62,525 bases of DNA from Listeria_A hofi (GTDB lineage Bacteria > Bacillota > Bacilli > Lactobacillales > Listeriaceae). This document shows positions 44,377-51,479 of this stretch, one piece after another. The translations under genes were made by a program, and so were the position numbers. The notes beneath the pieces are model-generated. The model had not been told where the DNA came from. It ran no database searches and was given only the letters and a program-made list of their open reading frames with translations. The stretch covers positions 1 to 62,525 of the forward strand of contig NZ_CAUYTL010000016.1 of NCBI RefSeq assembly GCF_963575615.1, in the 5' to 3' direction. The first letter of the stretch is position 1, and the number at the start of each line of letters is the position of its first letter.

Positions 44377-44817
44377 ATGTTTAGCATGACAAGTGCAAAT
44401 GAGAAAATTAATGAACAAGATATTGTGGCGTTTGAATTAAGACATGATGTTGTTTTGCCAAAGGTGTATGCCGATTTTTTATTAAAATATAATGGGGGAT
44501 ACTCCAAACAAGCTGTATTTCAAATATCGCCTGATGAAGGTAATAGCCTTGTTAATAAATTTTATGGTATTGGAGATATGCAAGGAAATTTAGATAGAGC
44601 GATTGATAATTTGGATGGTGAGCTACCGGAAGGATTTATTTCTATAGGATATGATCCAGCCGGAAATGAAATTTGTTTAGGTCTTAAAAATAGTGAGTAT
44701 GAGGGGCAGGTTTACTTTTGGATGCATGATATGGAAGCCGAATCAGAAATGGATAATATGTTTTTGTTGAATAATGATTTTACTACATTTTTGAATAGCT
44801 TAACTGAGGAAGATTGA
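44377..44817 (+). CDS. SMI1/KNR4-family immunity protein 2
   Basis: 146 residues from ATG 44377 (the frame also opens with TTG 44368; ATG 44386 is possible). Same fold as the neighbour: NEQDIVAFELRHDVVLPKVY, FLLKYNGGYSK, LPEGFISIGYDPAGNEICLGL and MFLLNNDFTTFL. Its TGA overlaps the ATG of the third copy by one base, so copies two and three are coupled. Confidence 0.8.
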   Translation: MFSMTSANEKINEQDIVAFELRHDVVLPKVYADFLLKYNGGYSKQAVFQISPDEGNSLVNKFYGIGDMQGNLDRAIDNLDGELPEGFISIGYDPAGNEICLGLKNSEYEGQVYFWMHDMEAESEMDNMFLLNNDFTTFLNSLTEED

Positions 44818-45266
44818 TGTTAGTTAATAGTTTAAATGAAAAAACTATACTTGAAAATATAGCTCGATTTGAACAAAAGAATAATCTGAAATTATCAGAC
44901 CAGTATAAACGCTTTTTATTAGAGTATAACGGCGGACATGTTGAACCAAATGTATTCAAAATTTCGGAAGAACAGGGAGAAAGTGCTTTGAATATATTGT
45001 ATGGCTTAGATATTTCAGAGGATTATGACGAACTTTCGAGTGTATATGAAACTATGGATGGAATTATTCCATCAAATTTTATTTCTATAGGAGATGATGC
45101 TGGCGGTAATCAGATATGTCTAGGATTAGATGAACTATATTGTGGTAAAATTTTCATCTGGATTCATAATATGGGACAGGGTGAAGAAATGAACAACATG
45201 TTTTTATTGGCAAATGACTTTACTTCATTTTTAGATAACTTATACGAAGATGGTGCAGACACCTAA
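44817..45266 (+). CDS. SMI1/KNR4-family immunity protein 3
   Basis: 149 residues with LKLSDQYKRFLLEYNGGHVEP, IPSNFISIGDDAGGNQICLGL and MFLLANDFTSFLDNL. It is the third tandem copy, starting with GAGGAAG upstream at the end of copy two. The three differ from each other as much as distinct specificities would, so they may guard against several tips that strains swap. No toxin gene follows it here. Confidence 0.8.
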   Translation: MLVNSLNEKTILENIARFEQKNNLKLSDQYKRFLLEYNGGHVEPNVFKISEEQGESALNILYGLDISEDYDELSSVYETMDGIIPSNFISIGDDAGGNQICLGLDELYCGKIFIWIHNMGQGEEMNNMFLLANDFTSFLDNLYEDGADT

Positions 45267-45391
45267 TTAGGTAAGGATGATTTATAGGTTTCTTGCCAAA
45301 AACCTACCAATTAAATATACCCACCTTTGAAGTTGTTGGTATGATTACGTTCATTCGTATATAATCTTATTGAGTGGGGATAGAGAGTGGT
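45267..45391 (+). other. Gap before the right repeat; possible toxin relic
   Basis: It holds a small hairpin (TAGGTTT..AAAACCTA, near 45282-45306) and a short open stretch EVVGMITFIRI near 45330, faintly like the LXG linker. I see no gene. Confidence 0.25.
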
Positions 45392-45526
45392 GAGTCGAAA
45401 ATCCTTTAATATCAAGGGGTTTTGGCTCTTTTTTGTTATCAAAGCATTATAACCCTTTTTTACTATCTTAAAATCGAGTGCATAATTAGGAATAATATGC
45501 GTTCTCTGGAGCTAAATATTGTACGA
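45392..45526 (+). repeat. Direct repeat, right copy, flanking the LXG island
   Basis: Diverged copy of 40373-40505, in the same order: terminator (GAGTCGAAAATCC..GGGGTTTTGGCTC with T-run, 45392-45434), then a promoter-like block whose -10 has changed to CATAAT. Similarity ends at GTACGAA. The 140 bases from there to 45665 hold no supportable gene. Confidence 0.6.
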
Positions 45527-45665
45527 ATTCTGTATGCCAATTGCAGTGTTGAAGGATGTTTCTGGGAAATAAAGAAGATAAATTACTACATTATTTATTA
45601 TAATAGCTATCAATGGAATCTCAAAAAAACCTTGTAGAATACAGAAACCAAGTATACAAGAGACA

Positions 45666-45878
45666 TTATTTAATCCAGAATACTAACACAACTATTACAC
45701 CGAACAATGCAGAGAGGAATTTACCACGACTCTTTTCATGGTAAGCAACCATAGCACTTAAAAATGAACTTATGAGGAACAAACGAATAAATAGCAAGAG
45801 TATGCCTGATGGGAAAAGGAAATAAATGAAAACCGTTATTAGTGTGATTGTTAATAGCATATAGAATATTTTTTCCAT
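45666..45878 (-). CDS. Small membrane protein of unknown function
   Basis: 70 residues, nearly all hydrophobic, with two to three membrane helices (MLLTITLITVFIYFLF; LLFIRLFLISSFLSAMV; LSALFGVIVVLVFWI) and a basic loop HEKSRGK. An AAAGGAGTA site stands seven bases before ATG, which supports a real gene. It is divergent from the secreted protein at 45964. I recognise no family. Confidence 0.6.
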   Translation of the reverse strand: MEKIFYMLLTITLITVFIYFLFPSGILLLFIRLFLISSFLSAMVAYHEKSRGKFLSALFGVIVVLVFWIK

Positions 45879-45963
45879 AAGTTATACTCCTTTGTGTTGA
45901 CTATATATTCAAATTATTATAACATAATAAATATAAATTGGATACAAAAAAGGAGTAGATTAC

Positions 45964-46512
45964 ATGTCAAAGAAAATGAAAATTGTAACACTTGTGTGTA
46001 CGTTAACTTTATTTGCCTCAACGTTAGCTCCTACTGTTCATGGAGAAATAATTAATGATAATAATTATCAGAATAATTCGTATCATCGTAATCAAGCGAT
46101 TTCTATTGCAGATGAGGGTTTTGTGACTTTTGCGGAAGGCGCCGATTTAAGTGGGAATGTACGTGTAACATCACGAGCGAATGTTCCTGTTGATGGTGGT
46201 GGATCAGCTTATACTTTACAATCTCAGTTTAATGGAAGTAGTGCTACAACTAATAAGATTAAAGAGTTTAGTACACGTTTAGCAAGTAGTTTTGGAGTAA
46301 TGAAATTAAGCAAATATGCCATTACCGTTTGGAACGCTGCTTTTAGTACTATATATGTAAAACCGAAAACCGAATATTACACTACAAGAATTTATACTAA
46401 GATTAGGGGTGGGAAAAAATATGTAAAGACCATTCTTTTTACATACAGCAATTCGAAGCGAACTAAATTGAAATCAACGCGTGAACATCTTATATGGTTA
46501 TATATACGATAA
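45964..46512 (+). CDS. Secreted protein of unknown function
   Basis: 182 residues. A signal peptide (KKMKIVTLVCTLTLFASTLA, cut near TVHG) is followed by an asparagine-rich stretch, then a basic C-terminal half rich in tyrosine, threonine and lysine (YVKPKTEYYTTRIYTKIRGG). It is strongly basic once exported. AAAAAGGAG precedes the ATG. It lies next to the type VII toxin island, but its Sec-type signal means it is exported by another route. I recognise no family; a small secreted toxin or bacteriocin-like protein cannot be excluded. Confidence 0.65.
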   Translation: MSKKMKIVTLVCTLTLFASTLAPTVHGEIINDNNYQNNSYHRNQAISIADEGFVTFAEGADLSGNVRVTSRANVPVDGGGSAYTLQSQFNGSSATTNKIKEFSTRLASSFGVMKLSKYAITVWNAAFSTIYVKPKTEYYTTRIYTKIRGGKKYVKTILFTYSNSKRTKLKSTREHLIWLYIR

Positions 46513-46547
46513 TAAATCCAATCCTGTAGTTAAATAATATTCTGACT

Positions 46548-46580
46548 GAGCTCGAAGCCTTTAAAGGATTTCAGCTCTTT
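46548..46580 (+). terminator. Terminator after the secreted protein gene
   Basis: GAGC..GAA.CCTTT pairs with AAAGG.TTTC.GCTC, then TTT. Confidence 0.55.
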
Positions 46581-46636
46581 GCATTGCAAAAATGTTATAA
46601 TAAAGCTAAACGCAACCCAAAAAGGAGCCAACCAAA

Positions 46637-47449
46637 ATGCCAATAAAACTAATCGCAGTCGACATGGACGGTACATTCTTGAATAACGATAATGACTACA
46701 ACCGTGCGCGCTTCAACCAACAATATACCGAACTGAAAAAACGTAACATCCGTTTCGTAGTCGCGAGTGGTAACCAATATTACCAGCTAAAATCCTTCTT
46801 CCCAGATTTTGCGCATGAGATTTCTTTCGTAGCTGAAAATGGTGCTTATATTGTCAATGCAAACGAGGAAGTTTTTTGTGGCAAAATGAGCAAGAAAACG
46901 GTGCATCAAGTTCTCGATATTCTCCGTGATTTTCAGCCGACGAGCCTTGTTGTTTGTGGACGCAATAGTGCTTACGTTGCTAAAGAAACGAGTGAGGCAG
47001 ATTTCACCGAGAGCTCGAAATATTATCATAAGCTAAAACGCGCTGACAACCTATATGCTATCAACGACACGATTTTCAAATTCGCGCTTACTTTTCAAGA
47101 ATCAGCTATACCGGGAATTTTAGAAAAGTTGCATGAAAAGGTTGGCGATTTTATTACTCCTGTCACGAGTGGAAATATTTATATCGACTTGATTATTCCA
47201 GACTTACATAAGGCGCAGGGCGTGAAGCGAATTCAGGAATTGTGGCAAATTGAAGATCATGAAACGGTGGCTTTTGGCGATAGTGGCAATGATATTGAGA
47301 TGTTGCGTCATGTTGCATACGGTTTTGCGATGGAGAATGCAACGGCACCAGTCAAAGAAGCTGCCAGTTATCAAACAGATTCGAACGATGAGGAGGGGGT
47401 ATTTAATACTATCGATGCCATTCTAAACAAAGAGTATCCATTTAATTGA
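46637..47449 (+). CDS. Cof-type HAD-superfamily phosphatase
   Basis: 270 residues. The nucleophile motif is VDMDGTFLNND, motif II is VASGNQ and the late metal motif is FGDSGNDIEML. The C2 cap between them is of the Cof type. Such enzymes dephosphorylate sugar phosphates, flavin or vitamin intermediates; the substrate is not readable from sequence. AAAAAGGAGCC precedes the ATG. Confidence 0.9.
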   Translation: MPIKLIAVDMDGTFLNNDNDYNRARFNQQYTELKKRNIRFVVASGNQYYQLKSFFPDFAHEISFVAENGAYIVNANEEVFCGKMSKKTVHQVLDILRDFQPTSLVVCGRNSAYVAKETSEADFTESSKYYHKLKRADNLYAINDTIFKFALTFQESAIPGILEKLHEKVGDFITPVTSGNIYIDLIIPDLHKAQGVKRIQELWQIEDHETVAFGDSGNDIEMLRHVAYGFAMENATAPVKEAASYQTDSNDEEGVFNTIDAILNKEYPFN

Positions 47450-47452
47450 AAA

Positions 47453-47494
47453 AAGACCGAACACTGAGCCCTAAAAAGCCAAGCGTTCGGTCTT
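47453..47494. terminator. Bidirectional terminator between HAD and CorA-like genes
   Basis: AAGACCGAAC pairs perfectly with GTTCGGTCTT (47485-47494). Runs of A on the left and TATT on the right serve the two convergent genes. Confidence 0.75.
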
Positions 47495-47496
47495 AT

Positions 47497-48405
47497 TCAT
47501 CGTCTCAACAATCTGCGTAATACATAAGAAAGCACAAACCAAACAACGACACTAATCACAATCGTTGTAACCCAACCAAACGGATTATGCTCCAACGGCA
47601 AAGGCATGTTCATTCCGAAAAAACCGGTAATAATCGTGGGAATCGTCAACAAAATCGACAATACTGTCAAAATTTTAATCGTATCATTCAAATTGTTGTT
47701 CAAAATATTATTATACGTCCCTGATAACTGTTGTAAAATTTGTGATGACAATTGCGTCATTTCCACCAACTGCTTCGCTTCGATAACCGCATCCTCAAAC
47801 TGCTCTTTTTCACTCGCATTTAGCGTCCGATAAATAATATGCGTTTTGACCTGCTCCAACAAAACCAGATTTTGCTTCGAAGCGGAAACAAAGTAAACGA
47901 TACCAGTCTCCAAATCAGATAGAGAAAGCAAGTTTTGCTTCGTAGTTTTTTCCTTCAGCTTGTCATTAATCGTTTTTCGATCCGCGTCCATTTCCTCAAC
48001 AAACGGAAAATAAGTATCTGTAATCAGAAACAGCGAACTAAATAAGAATTCAAAAATAGTTTTTCCATCGTTATTATCCAAAAAGCGCTTCATTTTATCC
48101 GCGATATATTGATTTTTGCCATTGGTAACCGTTATAAATTGCGAACCTTTAATCAAAAACGTCATCGGCACCGTCTCATAATGATCGTCAATCTTTTCAT
48201 TATTCGGCACGTTGAAAAACAGCACAAATGTATTCGTTTCCGCATCATATTCCAAGTGAGCGCGCTCGTTTCTATCTAGCGAATAAGCCACGACCTCATC
48301 GTCAATCTCATATGCCTCATAAAACTTTTTTAATTCACTAGGATTATCAATATTGATATTAATCCAATCGTATTTCCCATTATGAAAAGGTATTTTAGTA
48401 ATCAA
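47497..48405 (-). CDS. CorA-family divalent cation transporter
   Basis: 302 residues. A soluble N-terminal part and a long helix lead to two C-terminal membrane helices. The signature GMN lies in FFGMNMPLPLEHNPFGW. CorA pentamers import Mg2+ or export/import related ions. I chose TTG 48405 because AGGGAG stands ten bases upstream and the protein then begins ITKIPFHNGKYDW. The frame extends to 48561 through the divergent promoter, which I reject. Divergent from a MerR regulator. Confidence 0.82.
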   Translation of the reverse strand: MITKIPFHNGKYDWININIDNPSELKKFYEAYEIDDEVVAYSLDRNERAHLEYDAETNTFVLFFNVPNNEKIDDHYETVPMTFLIKGSQFITVTNGKNQYIADKMKRFLDNNDGKTIFEFLFSSLFLITDTYFPFVEEMDADRKTINDKLKEKTTKQNLLSLSDLETGIVYFVSASKQNLVLLEQVKTHIIYRTLNASEKEQFEDAVIEAKQLVEMTQLSSQILQQLSGTYNNILNNNLNDTIKILTVLSILLTIPTIITGFFGMNMPLPLEHNPFGWVTTIVISVVVWFVLSYVLRRLLRR

Positions 48406-48476
48406 TGCTTCATCTCCCTTTTTCTGACTGAACCTTTTATTATTATAGCAGTAATTTAGAATAAAGAAAGTATCAC

Positions 48477-48507
48477 TTGACCCCAAACCATAGTTCAGGG
48501 CTATAAT
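48477..48507 (+). promoter_or_regulatory. MerR-type promoter with 19-bp spacer and dyad
   Basis: TTGACC (48477-48482), a 19-bp spacer and TATAAT (48502-48507). Within it CCC..AAC.AT.GTT..GGG (48481-48500) is symmetric. An over-long spacer with a dyad is the hallmark of MerR-activated promoters, so the regulator at 48539 probably controls its own unit. Confidence 0.6.
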
Positions 48508-48538
48508 AAAACTATTCTGAAATGAGGTGCTAAAAATA

Positions 48539-48961
48539 ATGCGCGGACATGAATTAAGCAAACTATTAGGCGTTCCAGTCTCTACGTTACATTACTATGA
48601 GAAAAAAGGATTAATTCAACCAAAGCGAGGTGAAAATCAATATCGCGATTATGCCGAGTTGGACATCAAAATCATGAAATATATTTTAATTCTCAAAGAG
48701 GCCGGTTTTTCATTGTCGGAAATAGGTGAAGTGATTCATCGCTATTTCCGACAACCACATAATGCGGATTGTCAGATTGAAGCCAGGACTTTTTTCAACA
48801 CAAAGATTGACGATCTGAAGCAGAAAATAGTGCAGTACGAAACGATTATCACAATTATGGAGAACTTGCCAGTAATGCTAGGCGAGGAGCCCCTGACTAA
48901 GATTCAAGCAGAAAATGATGTGCTCGTGGATTCCTTTTTCAAACAGAAGGGGTGGAAATAA
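48539..48961 (+). CDS. MerR-family transcriptional regulator
   Basis: 140 residues. The winged helix reads GHELSKLLGVPVSTLHYYEKKGLI, followed by ENQYRDYAELDIKIMKYILILKEAGFSLSEIGE and a coiled-coil dimer helix. It has one cysteine (DCQIEART), fewer than metal sensors use. ATG 48539 follows GAGGTG; a GTG at 48527 is less likely. The quinone-reductase-like gene begins one base after its stop, so the two form one operon. Confidence 0.85.
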   Translation: MRGHELSKLLGVPVSTLHYYEKKGLIQPKRGENQYRDYAELDIKIMKYILILKEAGFSLSEIGEVIHRYFRQPHNADCQIEARTFFNTKIDDLKQKIVQYETIITIMENLPVMLGEEPLTKIQAENDVLVDSFFKQKGWK

Positions 48962-48962
48962 A

Positions 48963-49553
48963 ATGGCACGGATACTTGTAGTACAAGCAGATTCAAGGGA
49001 GGGTGGCACGATGAAGCGCTTCAGCGAAATTTACATTCAAAAGATGCAGGAATTACAACACGAGGTTCATGTGGTGGACTTAGCTAAATTAGAATATGAC
49101 AAAACGCTCAGCAAAGGTTACCGAACTGAGCGAACACCTGAAATGTTATCTGTCACTGATTTCGCTAGGCAAGCCGATCTGCTCACTTTCTTTTATGCAA
49201 TCTGGTTCGCCAATGTTCCGTCTGCTCTAAAAGGCTTTATTGAAAACTTATTCTGGGTTGGCGAAACGTATAGCTTTAAAACGAAACAATATCTTTTTAA
49301 AGGAATGTGGCGCGGGAAAAAAGCACGAATTGTATACTCACTTGGAGGTAGCGAGTTGTATCATTACTTGTTTGGTTGGAGTGGATACCGAGGCATGCGC
49401 CAACCGTTGTGGCTCAGTGGTATTTTTAATATTCGACGAACGAGTTTTGAAAACATGGATCGCACGAAGCATAGATCGGCATCTTTTTACGAAAAGAAAA
49501 TGTTGAAAATGGCTATGTGTGATAATCGACGCTTAAAACCATTGAATCAGTAA
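48963..49553 (+). CDS. Flavodoxin-fold NAD(P)H oxidoreductase (quinone reductase type)
   Basis: 196 residues. It has the YwrO/MdaB-like pattern: ARILVVQADSREGGTMKRF at the flavin site, LTFFYAIWFANVPSALKGFIENLF and the C-terminal YSLGG loop. These enzymes reduce quinones or other electrophiles with two electrons, in stress defence. I chose ATG 48963 behind AGGGGTGG. With the MerR gene it looks like an electrophile-responsive pair. Its 3' end overlaps the convergent gene by 21 bases. Confidence 0.85.
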   Translation: MARILVVQADSREGGTMKRFSEIYIQKMQELQHEVHVVDLAKLEYDKTLSKGYRTERTPEMLSVTDFARQADLLTFFYAIWFANVPSALKGFIENLFWVGETYSFKTKQYLFKGMWRGKKARIVYSLGGSELYHYLFGWSGYRGMRQPLWLSGIFNIRRTSFENMDRTKHRSASFYEKKMLKMAMCDNRRLKPLNQ

Positions 49554-50000
49554 AACGCCGCCAATCATCGAAAGCACGCCAAGTATGCGATAACGATTAA
49601 TTGGATGTCTGATAATACCGAACCAGCCAAAGTGGTCAATCGTCAGTGCAATAATCATCTGACCGCAAAGCGCTAAAACCACAGTCAGTGCAGAACCAAG
49701 TAGCGGTAGCAGTAAAATATTCGATGTTACAAAAATCACGCCGAGTGCACCGCCTGTAAAAATCCACCACGGAATTCGACCAACACCGCGCAATGGAAAT
49801 GTTAGCCTGCGTTCGACAACGAGAGAGATAAGTAGTAGGAGCAACATCCCGACTAAAAATGAAATCAGTGATGCTATAATCGGCGAATCAACTGCAATCC
49901 GCAAGCGGCTATTGATTGATGTTTGAATCGGTGACATCATGCCCGCCACAAGCCCCATGAACATAAAGGCAATCATAGATTTAGATTTTTTTGTTGTCAT
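49533..50000 (-). CDS. DMT-family (DUF606/YdcZ) membrane transporter subunit 1
   Basis: 155 residues, about five membrane helices, with the family signature PIQTSINSRLRIAV near the start and LCGQMIIALTIDHFGWFG near the end. AAAGGAGGGC precedes the ATG. Two homologous half-size genes stand in tandem, so they probably form a heterodimer. Substrate unknown. Confidence 0.8.
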   Translation of the reverse strand: MTTKKSKSMIAFMFMGLVAGMMSPIQTSINSRLRIAVDSPIIASLISFLVGMLLLLLISLVVERRLTFPLRGVGRIPWWIFTGGALGVIFVTSNILLLPLLGSALTVVLALCGQMIIALTIDHFGWFGIIRHPINRYRILGVLSMIGGVLLIQWF

Positions 50001-50013
50001 AAAAAGCCCTCCT

Positions 50014-50463
50014 TTAGTAGCGCTGCATCAAAATAACGCCGAAAAACATCATTGCAATCCCAATGACTCTCGGTAAATTAAGCTCGTGAATCGGCACGTT
50101 GAACCATCCGAAATGATCAATCAAAAGCGCCATCACCATCTGTCCGCAAAGCGTAATCACGACAGTTAAAGCTGATCCGAGTCGCGGCATTAATAAAATA
50201 TTCGATGTTAAAAAGAACACACCAAGCGCACCGCCGCCAAACCAAATCCACCAAGGATTCACGACGAGCATATGTACATCAAATGTCCAGCCGTGTTCAA
50301 AGATGAGTGCTAAAGCAATTAAAATCGTACTTCCAATTAAAAAAGACACCCAGGAGGCGATAAATGGCGATTTTGTATAGCCGCGTAGCCGCGAATTGAC
50401 TGCTGTTTGAACAGGAATAGTCATCCCCGCCATCAGACCCGCCAACATTAATAATAGTGTCAT
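50014..50463 (-). CDS. DMT-family (DUF606/YdcZ) membrane transporter subunit 2
   Basis: 149 residues, clear paralogue of its neighbour (PVQTAVNSRLRGYTKSPFIA; GSALTVVITLCGQMVMALLI; DHFGW). I chose ATG 50463 with GGGGGA upstream; the frame to 50496 adds a basic run with no site. Thirteen bases separate the two genes, which suits one operon. Confidence 0.8.
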   Translation of the reverse strand: MTLLLMLAGLMAGMTIPVQTAVNSRLRGYTKSPFIASWVSFLIGSTILIALALIFEHGWTFDVHMLVVNPWWIWFGGGALGVFFLTSNILLMPRLGSALTVVITLCGQMVMALLIDHFGWFNVPIHELNLPRVIGIAMMFFGVILMQRY

Positions 50464-50523
50464 CAAGCAATCCCCCTTTTTCCGTAGTAATATCATTATA
50501 GAACAAACGTGCGAACCTGTCGT

Positions 50524-51165
50524 TTATAATGCTTTTACTTTTAAAATTTCTTTTAACTTCTCCCAATCTGCAATGAGATTCTGCTCTATTTTTCGATTGT
50601 AGAAAATAGCTGCGGGATGAAACGTCGGGAAAATATCGTATGTTTGCTTGGATGGCATATAGTTAGAATCGGCGCCAAGTTGCTTTATTTTTCCGTGCCA
50701 AATATTTCCGTGTGATTCAGAAATCGTCATTTTGTTGTCGATGAGCCGTTTCAATGCACAGCCACCTAAAGCAATGATTAATTTCGGCTGAACTTGAGCA
50801 ATTTCATAATCAAGAAGTGGCGCGTGTAAAAGAATTTCTTGCTTTTTTGGCATACGATTTGGACGCTTCTCAATTTTTTGTCCCGTTTTATCGATAATCG
50901 TCTTCTTACCAAAAGGGCGGCTGCGGACAATGCTCGTTATATAAACCTGATTACGCGTTAAACCAGCGATAGCAAGCGTCTTGTCGAGCTCCTTGCCTGC
51001 ACGACCAGTAAATGGAATACCTGTGCGAATCTCTACTTCACCTGGAGCCTCGCCAATCAACATAATATCGGGCGAAAAATCCCCATTGCCAAAGACAAAA
51101 CCTTCTAAGTCAAATGCTTTATTTTTAATGATAATTGGATCGATTAGTTCACGTGGGTACGTCAT
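50524..51165 (-). CDS. Uracil-DNA glycosylase superfamily protein (family 4/5-like, cysteine-poor)
   Basis: 213 residues. The uracil-binding start is MLIGEAPGEVEIRTGIPFTGRAG, later LIIALGGCALKRLI and FPTFHPAAIFYN (HPAA as in the family). Family 4 enzymes hold an Fe-S cluster with four cysteines; only one cysteine is visible here, so the cluster is missing. It probably removes uracil or damaged bases, or acts on nucleic acids in another way. GGAGGTAATAAC precedes the ATG. Confidence 0.82.
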   Translation of the reverse strand: MTYPRELIDPIIIKNKAFDLEGFVFGNGDFSPDIMLIGEAPGEVEIRTGIPFTGRAGKELDKTLAIAGLTRNQVYITSIVRSRPFGKKTIIDKTGQKIEKRPNRMPKKQEILLHAPLLDYEIAQVQPKLIIALGGCALKRLIDNKMTISESHGNIWHGKIKQLGADSNYMPSKQTYDIFPTFHPAAIFYNRKIEQNLIADWEKLKEILKVKAL

Positions 51166-51234
51166 GTTATTACCTCCAAACTTGAACTTTCTTCTATTAA
51201 ATTATAACATGGAGAAGGACAGGAGGGAGAGCAC

Positions 51235-51432
51235 ATGCATTTTTTGAAACTATTTTTTAACGCGCTGGTCGTTATTGGTCTTATTTTATTAGTAGGAAGA
51301 TTAGTGACATTTGCTTTGCGGTTTACAGGGATTGAATTTACAACGTTTTTTGTCGATTATTCGGTCCCATCTTTAGGAATCCTTCTAGTTGGTGCATTGG
51401 GAAGTTGGTTTATCGACAAACGCCAAAAATGA
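51235..51432 (+). CDS. Small membrane protein
   Basis: 65 residues with two helices (FFNALVVIGLILLVGRLVTF; VPSLGILLVGALGSWFI) and a charged tail DKRQK. The AGGAGGGAGAG site is strong, which supports translation. It is divergent from the glycosylase gene. Function unknown. Confidence 0.65.
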   Translation: MHFLKLFFNALVVIGLILLVGRLVTFALRFTGIEFTTFFVDYSVPSLGILLVGALGSWFIDKRQK

Positions 51433-51470
51433 GAAAGTGGTCTGCTCGATACAATGGCAGACCACTTTCT
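51432..51470. terminator. Bidirectional terminator
   Basis: AGAAAGTGGTCTGC pairs perfectly with GCAGACCACTTTCT around an 11-base loop, between two convergent genes. Confidence 0.85.
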
Positions 51471-51479
51471 TACTTATAA

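Noticed and set aside
40533..45266. Prophage or integrative element
   Set aside because: No integrase, terminase or att-like tRNA junction is seen; gene content is a plain LXG toxin-immunity locus.
45422..45637. 71-residue open frame after the immunity genes
   Set aside because: It runs through a terminator and the degenerate promoter copy; composition is not protein-like.
48406..48561. N-terminal extension of the CorA-like protein
   Set aside because: It would cross the divergent MerR promoter and start region, and a ribosome site with TTG 48405 explains the protein better.
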